Shown here in pieces: positions 1 through 9,198 of a stretch of DNA of 64,000 nucleotides. Source of the stretch: Prevotellaceae bacterium (lineage in GTDB: Bacteria; Bacteroidota; Bacteroidia; Bacteroidales; Bacteroidaceae). The stretch covers positions 1 through 64,000 of the forward strand of contig JAISIN010000097.1 in assembly GCA_031262085.1 (NCBI GenBank). The letters run 5' to 3'. The translations under genes were made by a program, and so were the position numbers. How positions within the stretch are numbered: position 1 is the stretch's first letter; each line of letters starts with the position of its first letter. Below the pieces are notes generated by a model, which made no database searches, was not told the DNA's origin, and was given only the letters and a program-made list of their open reading frames with translations.

Positions 1-915
1 AATATCAGCATGGATCCCCAATATGATGCCATCTGCGGTATTACCGAGCACGAACTGCTCACGCAGCTCCAACCCGATATTGCTGCCTTGGCAGAAGACA
101 ACAACGAGACCTACGACGAAGCGTGTGCCCACCTCAAACAACGCTACGACGGATACCACTTCACCCGTAAGAGTGCAGATATCTATAACCCGTACAGCAT
201 CATCAATGTGTTGAAGAAGAAAGTGTACGACGACTATTGGTACTCTTCCGGCACCCCCTCTTTCCTTATCGAGATGCTGAAAGAGCAAGATATCATACCC
301 ACAATATTGGAAGGCAGCCAAGCTGTTGCCAACGATTTTGACACGCCGGTGGATACGTTGACCGATCTGATACCGGTGCTGTATCAAAGCGGTTATCTCA
401 CCATCAAAGGTTATGAAGATGGCATCTACACGTTGGGCTATCCCAACGAAGAGGTACGCCTCGGCTTTGTCCGCTCATTGGCACCATCGGTGACCGGTCG
501 TACCGAACGGGAGAACAGCGTAAACATCATCGCCATGAAGAAAGCTCTCGACGTGGGCGATGTGGATGCTTGCATGAGGCAAATGCGCTCATTTATCGCC
601 TCCATCCCCTACGAGAAGAAGAGCGACAACGAATCGCGTGCCGAAATCATCTTCTACATGATTTTTACCCTGCTGGGACAGTTTGCGCAGACACAAGTGC
701 CCACCGCCATCGGTCGTGCCGATGTCGTAGTCAAGAACAAGAAGTACATCTATCTCTTCGAAATCAAAGTGCACGGCACCGCCGATGATGGTCTGGCACA
801 GATAGAACGCCAACACTACACCGTGCCCTACGAAACCGACACCCGACAAGTGATACGTATTGGTGTGCAGTACGATGTACGGACGCGCGGCATCACGGAG
901 TGGAAAACGGAGTGA
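1..915 (+). CDS. AAA-ATPase-like / PD-(D/E)XK nuclease family protein (5' truncated)
   Basis: The reading frame is already open at base 1, so the N-terminus, including the expected P-loop ATPase core, lies outside the window. The visible part has the linker typical of the AAA-ATPase-like (PF09820) proteins abundant in Bacteroidales (KQRYDGYHF near residue 44). It ends in a PD-(D/E)XK nuclease-like domain with GRADVVV followed by YLFEIKV, the D...ExK signature, around residues 235-255. The cellular role of this family is not established; an ATP-dependent nuclease-like function is inferred from the fold. It is followed by a 71-bp gap and then sbcD. A protein of related architecture lies at 23964-25571. 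Confidence 0.85.
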   Translation, partial: NISMDPQYDAICGITEHELLTQLQPDIAALAEDNNETYDEACAHLKQRYDGYHFTRKSADIYNPYSIINVLKKKVYDDYWYSSGTPSFLIEMLKEQDIIPTILEGSQAVANDFDTPVDTLTDLIPVLYQSGYLTIKGYEDGIYTLGYPNEEVRLGFVRSLAPSVTGRTERENSVNIIAMKKALDVGDVDACMRQMRSFIASIPYEKKSDNESRAEIIFYMIFTLLGQFAQTQVPTAIGRADVVVKNKKYIYLFEIKVHGTADDGLAQIERQHYTVPYETDTRQVIRIGVQYDVRTRGITEWKTE

Positions 916-986
916 CCATACTCAACGACGAATATCCCTGAAGCAACCCAACAGGCTCTTCCTGAAATATACGTAAACATAAGAGA

Positions 987-2210
987 ATGAAACTCATCCA
1001 CACCAGCGACTGGCACTTGGGACACGTCTTATACGGCTACGACCGCAGCGCCGAACAGAGCACATTCCTCCACCAATTAACCGATATTGTAGCCACCGAG
1101 CAACCCGACGTGTTGGTGGTCAGTGGCGATGTGTATCACTACGCTGCCCCGTCGGCAGCCACTCAACGCATGTACACCGACGGCATGCTTGCCATACGTC
1201 AAGCCTGTCCCACCATGACCGTTGTCGTCACTGCCGGTAACCACGACAGCCCCTCTAAATTAGAGGTAGACAGTAATCTGTGGCGCCATTTCGGTGTACA
1301 TGTCATCGGAAGCATCGACTTGACGCGCCACATCATCCCCGTGACACACGCCGACGGTACGCCCTCGGGCTACGTCGTAGCAGTGCCGCACATCTACCCG
1401 CAGAACTTCCCCGCTTTGCGACCCGACACGCCGAGAGATCAACGACCATCGCTCTTCTTTCAGTATTTGCTCGACGAAGTGACACGCATCAACACCCAAC
1501 AACTACCGGTCATCCTCATGGCACATCTGGCAGTCGGCGGATGCGAAATGCCCGGGCACGACGACGTATTGGGAGGCATGGAATACATCCCCCTTGCCGC
1601 ACTCGGCACGGGCTACGACTATCTTGCCTTGGGACATATACACTATCCGCAAACGCTCCCCGGCACCGCGCATCGGGCACGCTACTGCGGCACGCCCATT
1701 CCGGTCAGCTTTGACGAGGCTTACCCCCATTCTGTGACCCTCGTTACGCTACACCGACACGGCGACGAGCCGCAGCTTCGCACCATCGACATAGAGAACC
1801 CCTGCCCGTTGCTCACACTGCCTGCCCAACCTCTCCCTTTCGATCAGGCCGTGGCGCAACTTGAGACCCTCCCCAACAACCTGTCGGCATATATTCGTCT
1901 GAATGTACGTTCCGGCGACAACTATCTGCCGCCCGACTGCAACGAACGAGCCATTCAGGCGCTCTGCGACAAGGCTTCCCGCTTTTGCTACATCCACTTG
2001 CAACGCGAAGAGAAAAGCGCTGCCGGAGAACTGCCCCCACTCACCATTCAGGAGATGCAGCAATTGTCGCCACTCGACATTGCCCGCCGCTACGTCAGGG
2101 AAGAAGAAGGCACAGAGATGGACGACGAACTATGCCGACTGATGCGCTTCGCCATGGAACAGATCAGCCAAGATGTCCATGAACAACCCGCTTCCCGCCG
2201 CGAACCATGA
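987..2210 (+). CDS. sbcD: Nuclease SbcCD subunit D (metallophosphoesterase)
   Basis: This is the Mre11-type nuclease subunit of SbcCD, which opens hairpins and trims blocked DNA ends. The metallophosphoesterase metal ligands are visible in order: DWH (D8, H10), GD at 47-48, GNHD at 84-87 and a later GHIHYP motif. At 407 residues it has normal family length. The ATG follows a purine-rich stretch (aagaga). Its stop overlaps the start of sbcC by 4 bp (ATGA), indicating translational coupling of the two subunits. Confidence 0.96.
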   Translation: MKLIHTSDWHLGHVLYGYDRSAEQSTFLHQLTDIVATEQPDVLVVSGDVYHYAAPSAATQRMYTDGMLAIRQACPTMTVVVTAGNHDSPSKLEVDSNLWRHFGVHVIGSIDLTRHIIPVTHADGTPSGYVVAVPHIYPQNFPALRPDTPRDQRPSLFFQYLLDEVTRINTQQLPVILMAHLAVGGCEMPGHDDVLGGMEYIPLAALGTGYDYLALGHIHYPQTLPGTAHRARYCGTPIPVSFDEAYPHSVTLVTLHRHGDEPQLRTIDIENPCPLLTLPAQPLPFDQAVAQLETLPNNLSAYIRLNVRSGDNYLPPDCNERAIQALCDKASRFCYIHLQREEKSAAGELPPLTIQEMQQLSPLDIARRYVREEEGTEMDDELCRLMRFAMEQISQDVHEQPASRREP

Positions 2211-5200
2211 AACTGCAACAACTCACCATCAAGAACTTGGCATCTATCGAAGAAGCCCGTATCGACTTCGAACAACAACCGCTTGCCGACGAGCCGCTCT
2301 TCCTGATTTGCGGCGAAACGGGAGCCGGAAAGACCACCCTGCTCGATGCCATCTGTCTGGCACTCTACAACTGCACCCCGCGCCTGATGAAACCGGGCAG
2401 CGGAAGCAAAAGCGAACAGGAGATGTACACCGGAGACACCCGCCAACTGATGCGGCGAAACACTGTCGAGGCATGTGCCGAACTGCGCTTCACCGGATCG
2501 GACGAAATCGCCTACACCGCCCGATGGTACGTGGAACGAGCCTACAAAAAGTCGCGCAAAGACGGGAAAGTCAAAGCGGTCGTGTGGACATTAGAGAATC
2601 ACGACACGGGAACCATGCTTTCGGACAAAGAGGAGGTCAAAACAGCCATCGAACATGCCATAGGGCTGAACTTCGACCAGTTCTGCCGAACCACCCTGCT
2701 GGCACAAGGTGACTTCGCACGCTTCCTGCAAAGCAACGATAACGACAAATCGACCATTCTGGAAAAGCTGACCGGTACCGGAATCTATTCGCAGATAGGG
2801 AAGAAGATATTCGACCTCTGCGCAGACAAAAAGCGGGAATGGGAAGAGCAGAAAGCCCAAATGGAAGGCATCGTGCTGCTCACCCCCGAAGAGATAACCG
2901 CCATCGACGCACAAATGGTCAGGCAAGGCGAAGAGACCGACCGACAAACCCACCGCAAAGAGGAGGCGCACCGGAAACGCACGCTCTTAACTGACAAAGC
3001 CAAATGCCAAAATGCCCTGAACCAACACGAGCAAGCATGGACCGTACGGAAAGAGCAGATCGAATCGACCGATTTTAAAGAGAAGGAGCAACGGATCAAA
3101 GCGTGGGGAGAGACTGCCGAGGTGAGGCAACAAGGAAGAGAGCTGGACGCACGACGCAAAGAGGAACAGACGGAGCAAGCCGAAGAACAAACCTTGTTGC
3201 ACAACAGGCAAACACTGCTCGGCGGCAATGTCTGGCTGCATGAATGGCTGGCAAGGCAGCAACAGGAGCTGTCGGAGGTGGAGGTGTACCTGCAACAGAG
3301 CGCCCCCTGTGCCGACATGTTTGCACAAAGCCAAAGCATTGTGACGCGACTGAAGAGCATGCGCTCGTCGGCAGAGAAGATCGAACAATTCGACCGGAAG
3401 CGCTGCCATCTCCAAACACAACTGCCCGCACTCGAAGCCGAATATGCCAACCGGACAAACGACCTGACAACGCAACAGCAACTCGTTCAAGCCAAGCAGG
3501 AGGAGGTTGCAACCCTCCGGAAGCGCTATCAAGAGATGCAACCCGACCGCCTCCAAATCAGGAAGCGCTCCTTGGAACAGGAGAAGGAGACGTTACTCGC
3601 CACACAAAAAAGCCGCGAGATAGCCCTCCTCAAGAAACGCACGCTCGACGAAGCGCGCAACGAAGCACAGGGCATCGCCCGACAGCTTGCCGACTGTCAC
3701 GCCCAAGCCGCGCCCTTGCAAGTCCGGTTGGATTCTTGCCGACAGGCATACACAGGGATGGAGACGCTCTACAACAAGCAGAAAGATAGCGTCGACAAAT
3801 TCGCCCAAGCCATACGCGCCAAGCTCACAACGGGCGACCGCTGCCCCGTGTGCAACCAAGTCATAACCGCACTCCCCACCAACGAAGCGTTTCTTGCCCA
3901 GCTCACCCCCATCAGAGAGGAGACCGAACGCCGGAAGAGCGATTACGACCAAGCCGAACAGATGCTACACGCCAACCGCGCACTTGGTAAGAGCTACGAA
4001 GAGGCGCTCGCGCGAAGCCAAAAGCGAACCGAACAGGCGCAAACCGAGTACAACCGCGCAACCAACGACCTGCGGAGCAGATACGCTGCCTGCCACATCG
4101 ACCCCAACGACGAAGAGGGCATCTGCCTGACTGCGCATGGCGACACCAACCGGAAAGAGCTGAAAGCTATCGATGAGAAGATAGAAGAAGCCGACCGCCT
4201 CAACCGACAACTCAACCGGCTGCAACAAGACAAAGACCGTCAACAGCAGAAGCTGACAAGCATACTCAACCGGCAGACCGAGGCAGAACGTGCACGCTCC
4301 AAACTCAGGCAGGAGATGACCCAGACAGAAGCGCTGATTGCCAACGAACGGAACAGTATACAGGAACAGTCCGTACAACTCGAAACGCAGATAGTCTGGA
4401 CTGACTGGCAACGCAGCTGGGCAGAAGCGCCCGACCACCTCATCAATCGCCTCGCCACGGAAGCAAACCGCTATCAGTCTCAACAAAGTCGTCGGCAGGA
4501 GCTGCTTCGCCTCATCGACCGCAGCAAGCAAGAGGAGACCATCATTGCCGCCGCAGAGCAAGTCATTCGCCAAACCTTCCCCGACCGGCAAACGGTGCCT
4601 GCCGATGCGCTCGCCATACAGGAGGTGAACAACCTTGCCATCGCATGGAACAACCTCGCTACCAAGAGCGCCAGCCTGAAACAACGTCGACAAATCACCC
4701 GGCAAAGCCTTGCCGACCTGAAACGGAAGGTCGCAGACTTTCTGCAAACGCATCCTTTGATCGGCGAAGCCGACATCCGCCGGTTGGACGGCTATTCCAA
4801 CACACAGATAGAACAGTTGCGTAGCGAACAGCAAGCGTTGCGTACGGCAGAAACCGCCGCATGGTCGGTGTTTCAACAAACCCGAAACGAATTAGAACGG
4901 CAGCGTGCCCAATGTATGGATATTCCCCCGGAGGAGACCATAGAGACGTTGGACGAACAGGCGCAGGAGGCAGAAACCATCATCAACCGTTGCCATCAGG
5001 AGATTGGGAGCCTGCAAGCCCGACTTGCCGGAAACAGAGAAAACGAAAGGCGCATCCGCGACGAGAAGATTCGGACAGACCGGCTGTACGACAGCTATAA
5101 GGAATGGCATCGACTGTCGACCCTCTTTGGTAGCGCCGACGGACAGAAGTTCCGCAACATCGCCCAGAGCTTCGTGCTCCGCGAACTGCTGAACGGCGCC

Positions 5201-5608
5201 AACAGCTATCTCAAACGACTGACACACCGCTACACCCTGCTGTGCCAAGCCGGATCGCTCACCATTCTGCTGAGCGACCTCTATCAAGGCGGCGCCACCC
5301 GCCCCACATCAACCCTCTCGGGAGGCGAGAGCTTCATCGTGTCGCTCTCGCTGGCGCTCGGTCTGTCGTCGCTCAATCGCCAAAGCCTTTCTGTCGACAC
5401 GCTCTTCATCGACGAGGGCTTCGGAACGCTGAGCAGCGACTACCTCAACATGGTGATGGATACGCTGGAACGACTGCACCAGCTGGGTGGGAAGAAAGTT
5501 GGTATCATTAGCCATGTCGACGGATTGCGCGAACGCATCAAAACGCAGATACAGGTGAAGCGCATCGACAATTCGCACAGCGAAGTAAAGATAGTCAGCG
5601 AGATGTGA
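2207..5608 (+). CDS. sbcC: Nuclease SbcCD subunit C (SMC/Rad50-like ATPase)
   Basis: This is the Rad50-like partner of SbcD, an ABC-type ATPase whose long coiled coil tethers DNA ends. Walker A (GETGAGKTT) is at residues 36-44. The central zinc hook is CPVC (C546, C549) with heptad-rich coiled coil on both sides. The ABC signature LSGGES is near 1037-1042, followed closely by a Walker B (FIDEGFG). At 1133 residues it is complete for the family. It is coupled to sbcD by a 4-bp overlap. No convincing terminator follows; a repeat element begins about 60 bp downstream. Confidence 0.96.
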   Translation: MKLQQLTIKNLASIEEARIDFEQQPLADEPLFLICGETGAGKTTLLDAICLALYNCTPRLMKPGSGSKSEQEMYTGDTRQLMRRNTVEACAELRFTGSDEIAYTARWYVERAYKKSRKDGKVKAVVWTLENHDTGTMLSDKEEVKTAIEHAIGLNFDQFCRTTLLAQGDFARFLQSNDNDKSTILEKLTGTGIYSQIGKKIFDLCADKKREWEEQKAQMEGIVLLTPEEITAIDAQMVRQGEETDRQTHRKEEAHRKRTLLTDKAKCQNALNQHEQAWTVRKEQIESTDFKEKEQRIKAWGETAEVRQQGRELDARRKEEQTEQAEEQTLLHNRQTLLGGNVWLHEWLARQQQELSEVEVYLQQSAPCADMFAQSQSIVTRLKSMRSSAEKIEQFDRKRCHLQTQLPALEAEYANRTNDLTTQQQLVQAKQEEVATLRKRYQEMQPDRLQIRKRSLEQEKETLLATQKSREIALLKKRTLDEARNEAQGIARQLADCHAQAAPLQVRLDSCRQAYTGMETLYNKQKDSVDKFAQAIRAKLTTGDRCPVCNQVITALPTNEAFLAQLTPIREETERRKSDYDQAEQMLHANRALGKSYEEALARSQKRTEQAQTEYNRATNDLRSRYAACHIDPNDEEGICLTAHGDTNRKELKAIDEKIEEADRLNRQLNRLQQDKDRQQQKLTSILNRQTEAERARSKLRQEMTQTEALIANERNSIQEQSVQLETQIVWTDWQRSWAEAPDHLINRLATEANRYQSQQSRRQELLRLIDRSKQEETIIAAAEQVIRQTFPDRQTVPADALAIQEVNNLAIAWNNLATKSASLKQRRQITRQSLADLKRKVADFLQTHPLIGEADIRRLDGYSNTQIEQLRSEQQALRTAETAAWSVFQQTRNELERQRAQCMDIPPEETIETLDEQAQEAETIINRCHQEIGSLQARLAGNRENERRIRDEKIRTDRLYDSYKEWHRLSTLFGSADGQKFRNIAQSFVLRELLNGANSYLKRLTHRYTLLCQAGSLTILLSDLYQGGATRPTSTLSGGESFIVSLSLALGLSSLNRQSLSVDTLFIDEGFGTLSSDYLNMVMDTLERLHQLGGKKVGIISHVDGLRERIKTQIQVKRIDNSHSEVKIVSEM

Positions 5609-5671
5609 ACACCTTAGTTTGTTGCTTTTTCCGAAAATCTTCTTATAAAAGCCGTTGCGATGGATGTAGAT

Positions 5672-5860
5672 GCCCCACAATGCCTTCCTGAGGGGGTAAA
5701 GTTAAGTATACGACTAACTATGTGTTAAGATACGATTAACTATGTGTTAAGATACGATTAACTGCGTGTTAAGATACGACTAACCTATGGTAAGTATACG
5801 ACCTAACTGTTCCGACCTCTGTCAATGCCCTTTTTTCTTATGTTTTGTTGGAATAATTCA
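5672..5860 (-). repeat. Intergenic repeat element, copy 1, with 22-bp tandem units
   Basis: Read on the minus strand, this 189-bp stretch matches the element at 49878-50045: TGAATTATTC at one end, AAAAGGGCATTGACAG, then tandem units starting GTCGTAT, then AACTTTACCCCCT and a TTGTGGGG end. The unit core recurs at plus-strand positions 5709, 5731, 5753, 5775 and 5797, exactly 22 bp apart (five phases). It lies between sbcC and the end of the salvage operon and has no credible ORF. Its function is unknown. Confidence 0.8.
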
Positions 5861-5890
5861 TATAGCTAAAGTTGCAAGCGCCGCCTGCTA

Positions 5891-5912
5891 CCTGAGAGGC
5901 TCTCCTCTCAGG
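5891..5912 (-). terminator. Hairpin overlapping the stop of the last operon gene
   Basis: A perfect 9-bp stem (5891-5899 with 5904-5912) and a 4-nt loop overlap the stop codon of the sugar kinase gene. No T-run follows on the minus strand, so this is a structured 3' end rather than a classic intrinsic terminator. Confidence 0.4.
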
Positions 5913-6756
5913 CTGATTGGTGAAACCTCACCAACCCATCCATCGGGCTTTTCAGCACCTGTCCCAGCTGCGCGCCTACGACGTGCGCGGCTGCGTGCAG
6001 TATCTGTTGGAAATGGAAGGCGATGGAGCCGACAAAGTGGATGCGATACTTGCGATAATCGTACTGCATGGGGTTGCGCAGTAGAAACTGCTCGAAGCTG
6101 CTTAGTATCATGCCGTGTATGTAGGGATCTTCGATGTGCTCTGCCAGAAACGGAGCAAAGCCGGCGAGGAATCGGTTGGCGAGCGGTTGGCGATAGACGC
6201 GGTCGATGATGTCGCTCGGCTGCAGATGGTAGCGGGCGAGGAACGTTTCGCGCAATCCGTGTGAGGCTTGGTTCTTGAGCAGGTCGCCTATCAGGCGTTT
6301 GCCCAAATAGGCGCCACTCCCTTCGTCGCCGAGGATATAGCCCAGCGGGGAGATGTTTTCGACGATGTGCACGCCGTTGTAGAAGCAAGAGTTGGAGCCG
6401 GTGCCCAGTATGCAGGCGATACCCGGCTCGTGTCCGCACAGCGCGCGTGCAGCTGCCAGCATGTCGGACCCGATTTCTATACGGTCGGGGCGTACCGGCA
6501 AGCGAGCCGACAGGAGGTGGTGCATCAGGGCAATTTTGTCGGGATAAACGCAGCCGGCACCATAGAAGTAAACGGCATCAAAGGAGGTCATGCCCAGTAC
6601 GGGAAGCAGATGAACGGCTATCTCGTCGCCTATCTCATCGGGAGTTTGCATGTAAGGATTGGTACCCCGGGTGCAGATGAGCTGCGTCGGGGTGCCATTG
6701 TCCAACACGCACCAATCGGTTTTGGTGGAGCCGCTGTCGGCCATCAGTATTCTCAT
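5908..6756 (-). CDS. BadF/BadG-family N-acetylhexosamine kinase (MurK/GlcNAc kinase-like)
   Basis: This is a cytoplasmic sugar kinase of the BadF/BadG/BcrA/BcrD ASKHA family, which includes GlcNAc and GlcNAc/MurNAc kinases. The N-terminal phosphate loop ADSGSTKTDW is at residues 6-15, and the second glycine-rich loop ILGTGSNSCFYN is near 116-127. At 282 residues it is family length. It is last in a nine-gene peptidoglycan salvage operon and overlaps the preceding gene by 4 bp (ATGA). Context argues for phosphorylation of imported MurNAc or GlcNAc. Sequence alone does not decide which sugar, so no symbol is given. No MurQ-type etherase is present in the window. Confidence 0.85.
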   Translation of the reverse strand: MRILMADSGSTKTDWCVLDNGTPTQLICTRGTNPYMQTPDEIGDEIAVHLLPVLGMTSFDAVYFYGAGCVYPDKIALMHHLLSARLPVRPDRIEIGSDMLAAARALCGHEPGIACILGTGSNSCFYNGVHIVENISPLGYILGDEGSGAYLGKRLIGDLLKNQASHGLRETFLARYHLQPSDIIDRVYRQPLANRFLAGFAPFLAEHIEDPYIHGMILSSFEQFLLRNPMQYDYRKYRIHFVGSIAFHFQQILHAAAHVVGAQLGQVLKSPMDGLVRFHQSA

Positions 6757-7916
6757 ATCTTTATATATATTTTCTTTCTAAACAAAGGGTATCCTATCAG
6801 CCAGATCACGGCAACGAACGCCCATGCATAAATCAGCGAACCGAACAGGTCGCCGAACACGGGTTGTAGCCAGCTGATATAGATGTAGTGTGTCAAGCCG
6901 GTCATCTCTTCGCCGTAGGGCACTTGTATGCTGCCCAGCAAGATAGCCAGTACGCTGCTTATTGTGTAGAGGAAGAGCGGATTGACGCCAAACACATGGA
7001 AGAAGCCCGACCACCGGCGGTAGTTTTTTTCGTCGATGGTCCAGATGAGCAGCGCCAGAAAGCTGGATGCTAGTCCGCAAGTGGCGAGTACGAACGTCGG
7101 TGTCCACGCTTTCTTGATGAGCGGACAGCCGTAGGCAAGCAAAAAACCGGTGAAGGTGAGAAGGGTACCCAGTATAAAGAGGTCTTTCAACCGCTTGTCG
7201 CGCGAAGGTGTGTTCATCATCATGCCGCCTACACAGAACCCCAGCAACACATGGGCTATGGAGGGAATGGTGCTGAGCACTCCCTCGGGATCGATACCGT
7301 TGTCGCGATACATGTGCATGGGGGTGAGCACGGCACGGTCGACCACCGACAGGATGTTGGTGGAGTTATAGGCAAAGCCGTTGCCGGTAAAGAGTATCAC
7401 CGTATAACCTGCCAGCAAGATCGCTATCAGGTAAGGAATGTACTTCTGCTTCAGGGTGAGGGCGATGATGGCTGTGGCACCGTAACAGAGGGCAAGGCGT
7501 TGCAGTATGCCGAGGATGCGGATGCGGTCGACCGTCCATACCGATTCCCACAGCTGCCCCACGAAGCCGATGTCCGGCGTAGGCGAAACCCAGTAATAAC
7601 AGAATTTGGTAAACCAGCCCAATGCCAACCCGATGAAGAAGATCACGAACGTGCGCTTGATAATCTTCCTAAGGGTAGTGTAGCTGTACTCAAAACGATA
7701 CTTGCGGAGCGAGATGTAAGTAGAGATACCCATGATAAACATAAAGAAAGGAAAGATGAGATCGGTAGGGGTCAACCCTTCCCACTCGGCATGTTTTAAC
7801 GGGGCATAGATAGATGTCCAGCTTCCGGGATTATTGACCATAATCATGCCTGCAATCGTGATGCCTCTCAAAATGTCGAGGGCGAGGATGCGTTTACTCT
7901 TAGTTGGTTGATTCAT
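6753..7916 (-). CDS. DUF5009 / NagX-like multi-pass membrane acyltransferase homologue
   Basis: This 387-residue multi-pass inner membrane protein is of the DUF5009/DUF1624 type, related to heparan-alpha-glucosaminide N-acetyltransferase and NagX. The start is characteristic: LDILRGITIAGMIMVNN near residues 13-29, then a conserved DLIFPFFMFIMG segment near 53-64. About ten hydrophobic helices can be counted. Family members near GlcNAc genes are thought to handle amino sugars at the membrane, but bacterial substrates are unproven. It overlaps the AmpG-like gene upstream by 17 bp and the kinase downstream by 4 bp, so a role in the same salvage route is inferred. Confidence 0.8.
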   Translation of the reverse strand: MNQPTKSKRILALDILRGITIAGMIMVNNPGSWTSIYAPLKHAEWEGLTPTDLIFPFFMFIMGISTYISLRKYRFEYSYTTLRKIIKRTFVIFFIGLALGWFTKFCYYWVSPTPDIGFVGQLWESVWTVDRIRILGILQRLALCYGATAIIALTLKQKYIPYLIAILLAGYTVILFTGNGFAYNSTNILSVVDRAVLTPMHMYRDNGIDPEGVLSTIPSIAHVLLGFCVGGMMMNTPSRDKRLKDLFILGTLLTFTGFLLAYGCPLIKKAWTPTFVLATCGLASSFLALLIWTIDEKNYRRWSGFFHVFGVNPLFLYTISSVLAILLGSIQVPYGEEMTGLTHYIYISWLQPVFGDLFGSLIYAWAFVAVIWLIGYPLFRKKIYIKI

Positions 7917-9198
7917 TATCGTCTGGGGTTTTAAGTGTCTTTAGTTGGCGGGTGACAAGAGCTGTTACACCGATGGTGGCGAGGCAGCACAACATCACCC
8001 AGAGAAAGAAGAGGCGGTATCCCATCTGCTCCTGTAGCCAGCCTGCCGCCAGTCCGGGCAACATCATGCCTGCTGCCATAAAGCCGGTGCAGAGGGCGTA
8101 GTGCGCGGTTTGGTAGGTCCCTTCGGAGAACCGGATGAGGTAGAGCATATAGGCAGTGAAGCCGAATCCGTAGCCCAACTGCTCTACGAACACGCAGCCG
8201 TTGATGAGCCACAAGTTCTGCGTAGGGAAGTAGCTCAGGTAGACAAATACGGCGCAGGTGAGCGACAAGCTCCATGCCATGGGCCAGAGCCAACGCTCTA
8301 AGCCGCCGCGCGCGGCGCAGATGCCGCCGATGATGCCTCCCAGCAGCAAGCCGATCACACCGATGGTGCCGTATACCAAGCCAACCTCGGTGGTGCTCAG
8401 CGCTAACCCGCCTTGTGAGGCCGGGTTGAGCAGGAAGGGAGGGATGAGTTTGAGCAATTGTGCCTCGGGCAACCGGTAGAGCAGCATAAAGAGCAGGGCG
8501 ATGCCGATGTGCTTCTTGCGGAAGAAAGAGGCAAAGGTCTTGAAAAACTCGTTCATGAGATTGGCTGCCGTGAGGTGGGCGGCCGCAGGCTTGTCGTCAG
8601 CAGGACGGGGCAGGATGAACGAGTGATAGAGATAGAACGCCACGAGCAGTCCGCCGAAGATGTAAAACACAATACTCCATGCCAGCTTCACAGAGGTGCG
8701 CTGCTCTAACCAGCCTGCCAGCATCACCAGCACGCCTTGACCGAAGATGGTGGCAGCCCGGTAGAAGGTGCTGCGTATGCCTACGTAGAAGGCTTGCTCG
8801 CGTGGGGTGAGTGCCAGCATGTAGAAGCCGTCGGCGGCAATGTCGTGTGTGGCGGAGCTGAAGGCGACCAGCCAAAAGCAGGCGAGCGACCAGCGTACAT
8901 AGTCGGGGGCATGCAGCGAGAGTGCCACGCCTGCCAGTCCGGCGCCTATGAGCAACTGCATGGTGGTTGTCCACCACCGCTTGGTCTTGAGCAGGTCGAC
9001 AAACGGACTCCAGAAGGGCTTGATGACCCATGGCAGGTATATCCAGGAGGTGTAGAAGGCTATCTCGGCGTTCGACAGTCCCAGCTTGGTGTACAAGATG
9101 AGCGAGACGGTTACGACTGCCACGTAGGGCAACCCTTCTGCCAAGTATAGGGTGGGTATCCATGTCCACGGTGAGCGCGGGTCGGTGTGTTTATTCAT
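7900..9198 (-). CDS. ampG: AmpG-like MFS permease (muropeptide transporter family)
   Basis: This is a 12-helix major facilitator of 432 residues. The N-terminal pattern (LYLAEGLPYV near 17-26, then WIYLPWVIKPFW near 52-63 and a DIAADGF motif near 118-124) is that of AmpG, the importer of GlcNAc-anhydroMurNAc muropeptides. It sits between a SpoIID/LytB gene (8-bp overlap) and the DUF5009 gene (17-bp overlap) in an operon that also encodes NamZ and a sugar kinase, which supports a peptidoglycan-fragment substrate. Bacteroidota carry several AmpG-like paralogues, so the exact ligand remains an inference. Confidence 0.75.
   Translation of the reverse strand: MNKHTDPRSPWTWIPTLYLAEGLPYVAVVTVSLILYTKLGLSNAEIAFYTSWIYLPWVIKPFWSPFVDLLKTKRWWTTTMQLLIGAGLAGVALSLHAPDYVRWSLACFWLVAFSSATHDIAADGFYMLALTPREQAFYVGIRSTFYRAATIFGQGVLVMLAGWLEQRTSVKLAWSIVFYIFGGLLVAFYLYHSFILPRPADDKPAAAHLTAANLMNEFFKTFASFFRKKHIGIALLFMLLYRLPEAQLLKLIPPFLLNPASQGGLALSTTEVGLVYGTIGVIGLLLGGIIGGICAARGGLERWLWPMAWSLSLTCAVFVYLSYFPTQNLWLINGCVFVEQLGYGFGFTAYMLYLIRFSEGTYQTAHYALCTGFMAAGMMLPGLAAGWLQEQMGYRLFFLWVMLCCLATIGVTALVTRQLKTLKTPDDNESTN

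Noticed and set aside
5700..5808. Possible CRISPR array
   Set aside because: Units follow each other every 22 bp with no unique spacers and no cas genes nearby; it is a tandem repeat.
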